From DATMER01 sp034667225 (GTDB taxonomy: Bacteria > Acidobacteriota > Thermoanaerobaculia > Multivoradales > UBA5704), in contig JAXDKG010000020.1 of assembly GCA_034667225.1 (NCBI GenBank), forward strand, positions 240,095-304,094: a stretch of DNA of 64,000 bases, in the 5' to 3' direction. The position numbers were made by a program, and so were the translations under genes. Position 1 is the stretch's first letter. Every line of letters starts with the position of its first letter. Below are positions 8,133 to 16,825 of this stretch, piece by piece. The notes under the pieces are model-generated. The model had not been told where the DNA came from and ran no database searches. It saw only the letters and a list, made by a program, of their open reading frames with translations.

Positions 8133-8633
8133 CTACGGCTGCGCGCTCTCGGGCGGCTCGATCGTGAAGCCGAGTTGACGGTAGAGCTCCATCTGGTCGT
8201 TGATGATCCAGACCTCGCGGATCTTGCCGTCGGCGATGCGGAAGAGGGTCATGCCCGTGATCTCGACCTTCTGCGAGGGTACCCCTTCCTCTTCCTTGGT
8301 GGCCGCCCGCACCGTGTAGCGCGCTGCCACCTTGTCGCCCTCGGCGACCAGCTCGTCGATCTGGTACTGGACCGTGGGGAAGAGCGCGCGGATGCGGCCC
8401 TGGGCGGCCCGGATGATGTCCGGGCCGGTCTCGCTGCCGAGAGCGCCGGGGGTGCTGTCCGTGAAGTCCGCCCCGAGCATCTCGTCGAGCTTCTCCATCT
8501 TGTTGGCCGACAGGATCTCTTCGATATAGCGGCGGACCAGGGCCTTGTTGGCCTGGAGAGGATCCGGAGCGGGGGCCGGCTGGGCAGCCGCGGTCGTCGC
8601 GACCAGCAGAAGCAGCACTTGAAGGATCTTCAT
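8133..8633 (-). CDS. Secreted SnoaL-like / ester cyclase family protein
   Basis: A 166-residue protein with a signal peptide (MKILQVLLLLVATTAAAQ) and one NTF2-like domain of the SnoaL/ester cyclase type: NKALVRRYIEEILSANKMEK, FTDSTPG, FPTVQYQIDELVAEGDKVAA, VEITGMTLFRIADGKIREVW. Some members cyclise polyketides, but most in this broad family have no assigned substrate, and no polyketide genes lie nearby. It stands alone between the small peptide gene and the molybdenum hydroxylase operon. Confidence 0.83.
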   Translation of the reverse strand: MKILQVLLLLVATTAAAQPAPAPDPLQANKALVRRYIEEILSANKMEKLDEMLGADFTDSTPGALGSETGPDIIRAAQGRIRALFPTVQYQIDELVAEGDKVAARYTVRAATKEEEGVPSQKVEITGMTLFRIADGKIREVWIINDQMELYRQLGFTIEPPESAQP

Positions 8634-8647
8634 GACGTCAATCTACC

Positions 8648-8863
8648 TCACCAGGGCTCGTAGCATCTCCGCCCGTCGCAGCAGCTCTCTTCGTCGGCGA
8701 CGCGGCTGTCCGGCCCCAGGCAGGTCATCGTGTGGCTGCACCAGTACATGCCGTCGCGGGTGTTCGGGATCGACGGATCGGGCGCCGCGTCGATGAACAT
8801 CCCCTTCCAACGCAGCCGGCTGCAACAGCCGCCGTTCTTCTTCCAAGAGGTGAGAGCTTCCAT
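8648..8863 (-). CDS. Small Cys-rich protein, fourth gene of molybdenum hydroxylase operon
   Basis: A 71-residue protein with seven cysteines (13, 14, 42, 48, 61, 62, 67), including two CC pairs. No signal peptide or membrane segment. The start codon is 3 bases after the stop of the FAD subunit gene, so it is almost certainly cotranscribed with the oxidoreductase. I do not recognise the family. The Cys arrangement could bind a metal or form disulfides; the mixture of CC and isolated Cys does not match a ferredoxin. The position suggests an accessory or electron-transfer part, which is inference. Confidence 0.6.
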   Translation of the reverse strand: MEALTSWKKNGGCCSRLRWKGMFIDAAPDPSIPNTRDGMYWCSHTMTCLGPDSRVADEESCCDGRRCYEPW

Positions 8864-8866
8864 GGC

Positions 8867-9847
8867 TCAGGCTCCCATCCCCGCCGCGGCGAGCAGGGCC
8901 CTCTGGACCGCCACCCGCGCGAGCTGGACCTTGTACCGGTTCCGCGACAGCGGCTTCGCCCCCTGGACCGCGGCCTCGCCGGCCTTCTGCGCCAGCGCCC
9001 GGCCGAGCACCTGGTCCGCCAAGACGGCCTCGGCCTCCTTGGACGTCCAGGGGACCGGCGCCACCTGACCCAGCACGACGCGCGCTTTTGCCACCCGGGG
9101 ACCATCCATCTCCAGCGTCACGGCCGCGGTGGCAAGCGACCAGTCCAGGGTCTCGCGCTGCCGCACTTCGTAGCTGGCGAGCTTCCGTCCCGCGACCGGC
9201 GCCACCGTGATCGAGGTCACGATCTCGCCGGGACCAAGGTCGTGCTCGCGCTCCCCTGGGTTCTGGGGCACGCGATAGAAGCTCTCCAGGTCCACCGTGC
9301 GCTCCCCCTTCGGGCCGGCGATCGTCACCTGGGTGCCGAGGGCCACGAGCAGCGGCACGATCGTCGAGGGCGAGACGAAAGCGGCCGTTCCCTCGTTGCT
9401 GAAGATGGAATGGTAGCGGTTGTCGCCCTCGATCACCATGGACTTGCCGTTCAGCATGGGAAGAAGGCCGAAGCCGTTGCGGAAGTACCAGCAGCGCGGT
9501 CTTTGACAGAGGTTACCGCCCACCGTGGCGACGTTGCGGATCTGGGGACCGGCCACGCGGCCGGCCGCGTCGGCGAGCGCCCCGTAGTCGAAACGCAGGG
9601 CGGGGTCCGCGGCCAGCTCGTCGATCGTGACCAGGGCGCCGATCTTCAGCCCGGCCTTGGGATCGAGACGAATGCCGTGCAAGTCACGGATTTCCTTGAG
9701 GTTGACCAGCCGGCCGGGCGTCTCGACGTCATCCTTCATGAGGGCCAGGAGGTCGCTTCCGCCGGCCAGGGGGACGCTCCCCGGGGAGGCGAGCAGGCTC
9801 ACGGCCTGCCCGAGCATCGTGGGGCTGGCGTACTCAAACGGGCGCAT
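8867..9847 (-). CDS. FAD-binding subunit of xanthine dehydrogenase/CODH-type molybdenum hydroxylase
   Basis: A 326-residue medium subunit that passes electrons between Fe-S centres and an acceptor through FAD. The ATG at 9847 is chosen because the protein then begins MRPFEYASPT, standard for CoxM/XdhB; the frame is open further upstream inside the large-subunit gene. FAD motifs are visible: LAGGSDLLALMK, TVGGNLCQRPRC (a variant of the usual TxGGN) and GLLPMLNG. It overlaps the large-subunit stop by 14 bases. Gene order small, large, medium subunit on the minus strand. Confidence 0.9.
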   Translation of the reverse strand: MRPFEYASPTMLGQAVSLLASPGSVPLAGGSDLLALMKDDVETPGRLVNLKEIRDLHGIRLDPKAGLKIGALVTIDELAADPALRFDYGALADAAGRVAGPQIRNVATVGGNLCQRPRCWYFRNGFGLLPMLNGKSMVIEGDNRYHSIFSNEGTAAFVSPSTIVPLLVALGTQVTIAGPKGERTVDLESFYRVPQNPGEREHDLGPGEIVTSITVAPVAGRKLASYEVRQRETLDWSLATAAVTLEMDGPRVAKARVVLGQVAPVPWTSKEAEAVLADQVLGRALAQKAGEAAVQGAKPLSRNRYKVQLARVAVQRALLAAAGMGA

Positions 9848-11975
9848 TGGCCGTCCTTTTGGATTCCAGCGCGTCAAGCACCCGTTGCGGAGTGAGCGGC
9901 AGGAAGGGGACACGCACACCGGCGGCGTTGGCCACAGCGTTGGCGATCGCCGCGCCGGGCGAGATCACCGGCGGCTCGCCCAGGCCGATGACCCCGCGCT
10001 CGTCGTAGCCCGGGCCGGTCATCATGTGGACCACCAGCTCGCCGATGTCGCCGATATCGCCGATGCCCGCGAGGCGGTAGGACTCGAAGTCCACGTTGAG
10101 CATCCGCCCGGTCAGCGGGTCGATCACTTTCTCTTCGGACAGGGCGTAGGAGATGCCCATGATGAGCGCGCCGTAGACCTGGCTCTCCGCCGTCTTCATG
10201 TCGATGATGAGGCCGCAGTCCTGGACCGCGACCATCTTCTCGATCTTGACGACTCCGGTCTCCACGTCCACGGTGACCTCGGCCATCTGGACGCCGCCGA
10301 CGCCGCTGTTGGTCAGCTCCGGCTCGCCCTGGGCTCCGGGATTGGCGCCGGCCGCGGTCAGGGAGTTGGTGCCGAGCACCTGCCGCCACGTCAGCGAGCG
10401 GCCGGGCTCGCCCTGGACGCGGATCTTGCCGTCCGCGGCCTCGAGCTTGTCGGGAGTGGTACCCAGGGATGGCGCTGCCTTCTCGAAAGCCTGCCCCAGG
10501 ATGTTCATGGCCGCCCGCCGGGTGGACGAGCTGATACCGCCGACCGTGGAGCTGCCGCCCGATCCGCCCGAGGTGGGATAGCGGCTGTCGCCCAGGCGGA
10601 CCGTCACCGCCTCCAGGGACAGGCCGAGGCTTTCGGCCGCGACGATGGCGATCACGGTACGGGTGCCGGTGCCGAGATCCTGGCTGGAGATCTTGGCTTC
10701 GGCCGTGCCGTCGGGGTGCATGGTGACTTCGCAGTTGCTCCGGTGGCCACGCCCGCCCCAGGTATGAAGGGAAAGTCCCAGACCGCGCTTCACCGGCCCC
10801 TTCCCACCCTCTCCCCTAGGTCGCCAGCGCTCGCGCCAGCCCATGAGGCGATCGGCGATCTCCAGCTCCTCGACGAAGACCTTGGAGAGATTGCCGAGAA
10901 TCCCCTGGTTCTTCAGGACCAGGTCGAGCGGGCTCATGCGCAGCCCGGCCGCCAGGTCATCCAGGGCCGACAGGGTCAGGTAGCAGGCCTGGGGATGGTT
11001 GGGCGCGCGCCAGGCACGGGAGCTGGCCGTGTTCGTGGGCACCGAGACGTGCTGATGCCGCCGGTTGGGGATCTGGAAGACGTACGGAAGCGGCGGACTG
11101 CCCGAGCCGCCCAGGCCGCCCGAGCCCCAGGATTTGGAGCGCCAGGCGGTGAGCGTGCCGTCGGCCGCAGCGCCCACCTCGATCTCGGCATAGGCCGAGG
11201 GGCGGTCGCCCGCGACCGTCAGCTCGGCATCGCGTTCCAGCATGAGCTTGACCGGCGCGCCGGTCTTGCGCGCCAGCTCGGCGCAGACGATCCCCCAGCG
11301 GTCGACGCTGAACTTGCTGCCGAAGCCGCCGCCCATGTACTCGGTGATGACCCGCACGTTCGCGGCCGGGATCTTGAGCCCCTCGGCGAACTGGGCGGCC
11401 ACCGCGGAGACCGCCTGGGTCGAGCACCAGGCCGTGAGCTGGTCGCCGTCCCACCGGCAGATCTGGCCGTGGGCCTCCAGGCAGTTGTGGGCGATCACCG
11501 GTATGCCGTAGGTGCCTTTGACCTTCGCTGCAGCCGAGCCCATGGAGCCGTCGGGATCGCCCGCGGTTTCCTCTTCGCCGGGCTTCGTCTGGGGAGCGCC
11601 GGCCAGGTTCTCCTCGGAAACGAAATGGGGCAGCACCTCGTACTCGACCTTGACGGCGCGCACGGCGTCCCCGGCGATCTGCTCGCTGACGGCGGCGATG
11701 GCCACGATCTCGTCGAGCGCCCATTGGATCTCGGCCCCCTCTCCCTGGACGAGATGGATGGCCTTGACGCCGGGCATGGCCTGAGCGGCCGAGATGTCGA
11801 GGCGGGTGATGCGGGCATGGGCGTGCGGGCAGCGCACGAAGCGCGCGTAGAGCATGCCGGGGAAACGCAGGTCATAGGTGTACTTGGCGGCGCCGGTAGC
11901 CTTGGCCGGGCCGTCCAGGCGCGAAATGCGCTGGCCGATGAGGCGGGGCTGCTTGGGCCAGGAGACATCAACCAT
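9834..11975 (-). CDS. Molybdopterin-binding large subunit of xanthine dehydrogenase/CODH family
   Basis: A 713-residue catalytic subunit that would bind molybdenum-molybdopterin cytosine dinucleotide and hydroxylate an aldehyde, purine or other heterocycle. The ATG at 11975 gives MVDVSWPKQPRLIGQ and overlaps the 2Fe-2S subunit stop by 8 bases. Family marks are RLDGPAKATGAAKYTYDL, EYMGGGFGSK (cofactor loop), QDLGTGTRTV and the C-terminal GLGEPPV, where the usual active-site Glu of xanthine-oxidase enzymes sits. Substrate cannot be read from sequence. Works with the genes at 11968-12624 and 8867-9847. Confidence 0.92.
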   Translation of the reverse strand: MVDVSWPKQPRLIGQRISRLDGPAKATGAAKYTYDLRFPGMLYARFVRCPHAHARITRLDISAAQAMPGVKAIHLVQGEGAEIQWALDEIVAIAAVSEQIAGDAVRAVKVEYEVLPHFVSEENLAGAPQTKPGEEETAGDPDGSMGSAAAKVKGTYGIPVIAHNCLEAHGQICRWDGDQLTAWCSTQAVSAVAAQFAEGLKIPAANVRVITEYMGGGFGSKFSVDRWGIVCAELARKTGAPVKLMLERDAELTVAGDRPSAYAEIEVGAAADGTLTAWRSKSWGSGGLGGSGSPPLPYVFQIPNRRHQHVSVPTNTASSRAWRAPNHPQACYLTLSALDDLAAGLRMSPLDLVLKNQGILGNLSKVFVEELEIADRLMGWRERWRPRGEGGKGPVKRGLGLSLHTWGGRGHRSNCEVTMHPDGTAEAKISSQDLGTGTRTVIAIVAAESLGLSLEAVTVRLGDSRYPTSGGSGGSSTVGGISSSTRRAAMNILGQAFEKAAPSLGTTPDKLEAADGKIRVQGEPGRSLTWRQVLGTNSLTAAGANPGAQGEPELTNSGVGGVQMAEVTVDVETGVVKIEKMVAVQDCGLIIDMKTAESQVYGALIMGISYALSEEKVIDPLTGRMLNVDFESYRLAGIGDIGDIGELVVHMMTGPGYDERGVIGLGEPPVISPGAAIANAVANAAGVRVPFLPLTPQRVLDALESKRTANAPV

Positions 11976-12624
11976 CCGCCTCGTCCTTTTTTCTTCTCCG
12001 CCGCGGTTCTTCCTCGCCAGTATCGGTAGCCTCAAGCACCGCTTTGCGTATTCCGGCGTAAGTGCCGCAGCGGCAGAAGTTGCCGGACAGCCCCTGGTGG
12101 ACCTCATCGAGGCTCGGGTGCGGGTTCTGGTCGAGCAGGGCCTTGGCGGCCATGACGAAGCCCGGCGTGCAGAAGCCGCATTGCTGGGCGTCGTGCTCGA
12201 CGAAGGCCGCTTGAAGCGGATGGAGCTTGGCGGCCCGGCCGAGCCCCTCGATGGTCTGGATGGGCCGGCCCTGGGCCTCGATGGCGAGCACGGAGCAGGC
12301 ATAGATGGTCTTGCCGTCGAGGAGGACGGTGCAGGAGCCGCAGGTGCCGCGGTCGCAGACCTTCTTGGCGCCAGTGAGGTCGAGGTGATCGCGCAGGGCG
12401 TCGAGCAGGGTGACCCGGGGCTCGAGAGTGGCCTGGCGCGGCTCGCCGTTGATCTGGAAGGTCATCGGGAGCGCGCCGGGACCGGCGATCCCGACGCCCG
12501 CCTGGGTTTTCGGCGCGGCTTCCAGCTCGACGGTGCCCAGGATGCCCGTGCCCAAGGCCCCGGCCGCTGCGCTGCCGCGCAGGAAGTCGCGCCGGGAAAG
12601 GCCGCCCGGCTTGTCCTTCGCCAT
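11968..12624 (-). CDS. 2Fe-2S subunit of molybdenum hydroxylase, Tat-exported
   Basis: A 218-residue small subunit carrying two [2Fe-2S] clusters: plant-type CDRGTCGSCTVLLDG and the alpha-helical pair CGFCTPG and CRCGTY. The N-terminus has a twin-arginine signal, LSRRDFLRGSAAAGALGTG, so the assembled enzyme is likely exported folded to the periplasm with its partners hitch-hiking, as known for periplasmic aldehyde oxidases. It is the first gene of the operon running down to 8648. The start is ATG at 12624. Confidence 0.92.
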   Translation of the reverse strand: MAKDKPGGLSRRDFLRGSAAAGALGTGILGTVELEAAPKTQAGVGIAGPGALPMTFQINGEPRQATLEPRVTLLDALRDHLDLTGAKKVCDRGTCGSCTVLLDGKTIYACSVLAIEAQGRPIQTIEGLGRAAKLHPLQAAFVEHDAQQCGFCTPGFVMAAKALLDQNPHPSLDEVHQGLSGNFCRCGTYAGIRKAVLEATDTGEEEPRRRRKKDEADG

Positions 12625-12643
12625 GGGCGGCCCCCTCCCTACC

Positions 12644-14491
12644 CTACCAGCCGCACTTCTGCCCCTTGTTCTGCTGGTCGAGCCAGGTCTTCAAGGGGGC
12701 GAAGTAGTCGATGATCGCCGTGGCGTCCATGCGGTCCTGGCCGGTGACGACCTTGAGCGCCTCGGGCCAGGGACGGCTCTGCCCCATGGCGAGCATGGTG
12801 CGCAGGCGCTTGCCCGCCTCGGCGTTGCCGTAGATCGAGCAGCGGTTCAGCGGACCCTTGTTGCCCGCCGCCTGGCAGAGGCCGCGGTGGAGCTGGAACT
12901 GGAGGATGTCCGCCAGGAAGTAGCGCGCGTAGGGCGTGTTGCCCGGCACGTGGTACTTCGCGCCCGGATCGAAGTCCTTCTCGCTGCGCGCCACCGGCGC
13001 CATCACGCCCTGGTACTTCTCGCGCAGCTCCCACCAGCCCTTGTTGTACTCGTCCGGCCCGTACTCGCCCGAGAAGACCTTCCAGCGCCACTGGTCGATC
13101 AGCAGGCCGAACGGCAGGAAGGCCACCTTGTCGAGAGCCAGGCGCATGAGCAGGCCCAGGTCCTTCGACGTGTCGGGGACCTGCTCGATCAGGCCGACCT
13201 GCTTCAAGTACTCGGGCGTGATCGACAGCGCGATCGTGTCGCCCACGGCCTCGTGGAAGCCGTCGTTGGCGCTGTCCTGGTAGAGCAGCGGCTGCTGATT
13301 GTAGGCCCGCTGGTAGAAGTTGTGCCCCAGCTCGTGATGGACGGTCTTGAAATCCTCGTCCGTGGGCTCGATGCACATTTTGATGCGCAGGTCGTCCTTG
13401 TAGTCGATGCTCCAGGCGCTGGCATGGCAGACCACGTCGCGGTCCGCAGGCTTGGTGAGGAGCGAGCGCTCCCAGAAGGTCTCGGGCAGCGGCTCGAAGC
13501 CGAGCGAGGTGAAGAAGCCCTCGCCGTACTTGACCATCTGCCTGGCGTCGGTCTTCCTCTCCTTCAGGATCTTGTTCAGGTCGTAGCCCGGATCGGCCTG
13601 GGGCGGAGCCACCAACTCGTAAATGTAGCTCCAGTCCTGCGCCCACATGTTGCCGAGGAGATGGGCCGGGATCGGCTTGCCGAGCGGCACGAGCTGGTCG
13701 CCATACTTCTGGTTGAGGCGCGCCCGCACGTAGCAATGGAGCGACTCGTAGAGCGGGCGGACCTGCTGGTAGAGACGGTCGAGCTCGGCCGCGAACGCGT
13801 CCGGGTCCATGTCGTACTTGGATCGCCAGAGCGCTCCGGTGTCCTTGTAGCCGAGGTCGCGCGCGCCCTCGTTGGCGATCTCGACCAGGCGCTGGTACTC
13901 GTCGCGCATCGGCGGCGCGATGCTGTGCCAGCCGACCCAGGCGTCGAGCTGTGCCTTGGGGTCGCGGTTCTCGGCCAGGATGTTCTCGAGCTCCGTCAGG
14001 TCCTTGCAGTCTTCCCCCTTGGCGCCCTGCGGACAATACTTGCCGGAGCCGTACTGGCTCTCCAGCGAGGCGGCCAGGCGCGCCAGCTCGCCGGTCTTCT
14101 TGGGATCGGCCGGCGCCGGCAGGGTCAGGCCCCGCTTGAGCAGGTCGATCTGCCGCCGCAGGTCCTCGGGCAGCTTGACGTCGTCGAAGCGCGTGGCCCG
14201 CTGGGCGTAGTCCACGGCCGCGCCGAGCAGCACCTCGTTGCGCTGAGCGGCGAGGACCTCGGTGTCGTAGGTGATGTAGGTGGACTGCACCCAGGAGGCG
14301 CGCTGGGCCTCGATGCCGAGATCGAGGAGGCGGGTGGCGGCCTCTTCGACGAGCTTGCGCGCATCGGCCTCAGTCGTTCCCTGGGTTCCCTGGGTTCCCT
14401 GGGTCCCCTGGGCAAACGAAGGTGCGCCGGCCAGGAGCAGAAAGGCGCCTGCCGCAAGGATGGGCAGGCGGCGTAAAAACGAGAATTTCAT
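12644..14491 (-). CDS. M2 family peptidyl-dipeptidase (ACE homologue), secreted
   Basis: A 615-residue zinc dipeptidyl carboxypeptidase of the angiotensin-converting enzyme family. Signal peptide at residues 1-27 (ends APSFA). The zinc site is VHHELGHNFYQ near residue 384, with the third ligand in DGFHEAVGD about 25 residues later. Length and the C-terminal PLKTWLDQQN stretch fit bacterial M2 enzymes. Directly after the signal peptide is a short tandem repeat of Gly-Thr-Gln from four near-identical 9-base units. The gene ends 19 bases before the 2Fe-2S gene starts on the same strand. Confidence 0.93.
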   Translation of the reverse strand: MKFSFLRRLPILAAGAFLLLAGAPSFAQGTQGTQGTQGTTEADARKLVEEAATRLLDLGIEAQRASWVQSTYITYDTEVLAAQRNEVLLGAAVDYAQRATRFDDVKLPEDLRRQIDLLKRGLTLPAPADPKKTGELARLAASLESQYGSGKYCPQGAKGEDCKDLTELENILAENRDPKAQLDAWVGWHSIAPPMRDEYQRLVEIANEGARDLGYKDTGALWRSKYDMDPDAFAAELDRLYQQVRPLYESLHCYVRARLNQKYGDQLVPLGKPIPAHLLGNMWAQDWSYIYELVAPPQADPGYDLNKILKERKTDARQMVKYGEGFFTSLGFEPLPETFWERSLLTKPADRDVVCHASAWSIDYKDDLRIKMCIEPTDEDFKTVHHELGHNFYQRAYNQQPLLYQDSANDGFHEAVGDTIALSITPEYLKQVGLIEQVPDTSKDLGLLMRLALDKVAFLPFGLLIDQWRWKVFSGEYGPDEYNKGWWELREKYQGVMAPVARSEKDFDPGAKYHVPGNTPYARYFLADILQFQLHRGLCQAAGNKGPLNRCSIYGNAEAGKRLRTMLAMGQSRPWPEALKVVTGQDRMDATAIIDYFAPLKTWLDQQNKGQKCGW

Positions 14492-14515
14492 AGGATTCCT
14501 CCAAAGTTTCTAGCG

Positions 14516-15688
<1,173 letters not shown>

Positions 15689-15728
15689 GGGCCGAGATCG
15701 TATCAGAGAGGAAGCAGCCCGGGCCTAT

Positions 15729-15783
15729 GCTCCCTCTCCCCCGGCGCGGGGGAGAGGGCTGGGGAGAGGGGGGATGGGATCAA
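15729..15783 (+). repeat. Dispersed 55-nt palindromic element, copy 1
   Basis: A 55-base element starting GCTCCCTCTCCCCCGGC and ending GGATGGGATCAA, with an internal stem CTCTCCCCC/GGGGGAGAG. It differs by one base from the copy at 62674-62728. An inverted, more diverged copy lies at 32622-32667. Its end overlaps the stop of the matrixin-like gene (15780). Confidence 0.85.
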
Positions 15784-16658
15784 TTCGGCCAGCGGCCCCA
15801 GACGGAGCAGAGGGCCGCGCCGTCCAGCGGGTTGAGCGCCTGGTGGACCCCGGTGTAGACCGGGTTCATCGTCGCCTCCAGCGGCGCGCCGATGTGTCCG
15901 ATGCCCAGCGAATGCCCGATCTCGTGCAAGGCCACCGACTCGAAGTCGATTCCGGCACCGTTGCCGATCATCCAGGAGAATCCCTGGTTGTAGTAGATCT
16001 CGTTGGCCGCGGTGTCGAGATAGCGGTCCTTGTTGATGTCCGTGGGCTTGCCGTCCGCGCCGACGTAGATGAACGTGACCGAGAAAGCCAGCACCGTCTC
16101 GCCGCTGCCCGGGCCGTTGACCTCGTCGAAGAAGGACGGCGGCATCCAGCCGGCATGCACGATGGAGGCGCTGCGGTAGTCGCCGACATTGCCGTAGCCC
16201 AGGAGGCCGTCGAAGATGTCGGGGTCCGCCCCGGTGTAGGCTTTCTTGATCATGCCGACCTTGTTCGCGAAGCAGGGGGTAGAGGCCCAAGTGCTCATGG
16301 CGCGGTCGATGGCGGCTTCGGCCGCGACGGCGCCGAGGCTGTTGCCGGCCAGGCCTGCCTGATCGACGAGATAGGAGATGTTGGCGCCGTCGGCCTGGCG
16401 GCGGGAATCGCCGGCCACCCAGCGGAACGGCTGGCGGTGCAGGCGGGAGCTGGAGTGGCCGTCTCCGAGGGTGAGGACCTCGATCTGCTCGATCTGAATG
16501 TCCATCCAGAGGGCCTTCAAGCCCCCGTTGTACTCTTGCATGGTTTCGATCGTGTACGGGTCGCCCTCCTGGGCGCGGAGCGCGGAGGGCGCGAGGAGCA
16601 CGGCGAGCGCCGCAGTGGCGGCCATGGCCCCGAGGCTGAGCACGTTTTTCCTGTCCAT
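15780..16658 (-). CDS. Secreted matrixin-like metalloprotease (metzincin)
   Basis: A 292-residue protein. The ATG at 16658 is preferred over one 30 bases upstream because it gives a tidy signal peptide (MDRKNVLSLGAMAATAALA..., ending ALRA). The zinc signature HEIGHSLGIGH lies near residues 245-255 and is followed by a Met-turn candidate (EATMNP), which together define the metzincin clan, closest in layout to M10A matrixins. The region before it carries YNQGFSWMIGNGAGIDFESVA. A Cys in the C-terminal LDGAALCSVWG might serve latency or a disulfide. Monocistronic. Confidence 0.85.
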   Translation of the reverse strand: MDRKNVLSLGAMAATAALAVLLAPSALRAQEGDPYTIETMQEYNGGLKALWMDIQIEQIEVLTLGDGHSSSRLHRQPFRWVAGDSRRQADGANISYLVDQAGLAGNSLGAVAAEAAIDRAMSTWASTPCFANKVGMIKKAYTGADPDIFDGLLGYGNVGDYRSASIVHAGWMPPSFFDEVNGPGSGETVLAFSVTFIYVGADGKPTDINKDRYLDTAANEIYYNQGFSWMIGNGAGIDFESVALHEIGHSLGIGHIGAPLEATMNPVYTGVHQALNPLDGAALCSVWGRWPN

Positions 16659-16825
16659 CTTCCCATCTCTCCTTTCAGGTCCCGACATCCATCATAAGAT
16701 CACAGGGCCTGCAGGCCCCCATCCATATAAGAGTGCAGCGAGGACGGGAAAACAAGACTTGTCCGTCCCGCGGCCGCTCCAAAACGGCATGCTATCCTGA
16801 CCAGCGTGGCCGCACGAGGAACAAA

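Noticed and set aside
9627..12029. 800-codon plus-strand frame opposite the molybdenum hydroxylase genes
   Set aside because: Shadow of strongly conserved xanthine dehydrogenase family subunits.
12410..14476. 688-codon plus-strand frame opposite the M2 peptidase
   Set aside because: Shadow; the minus strand carries HELGH and the rest of the M2 fold.
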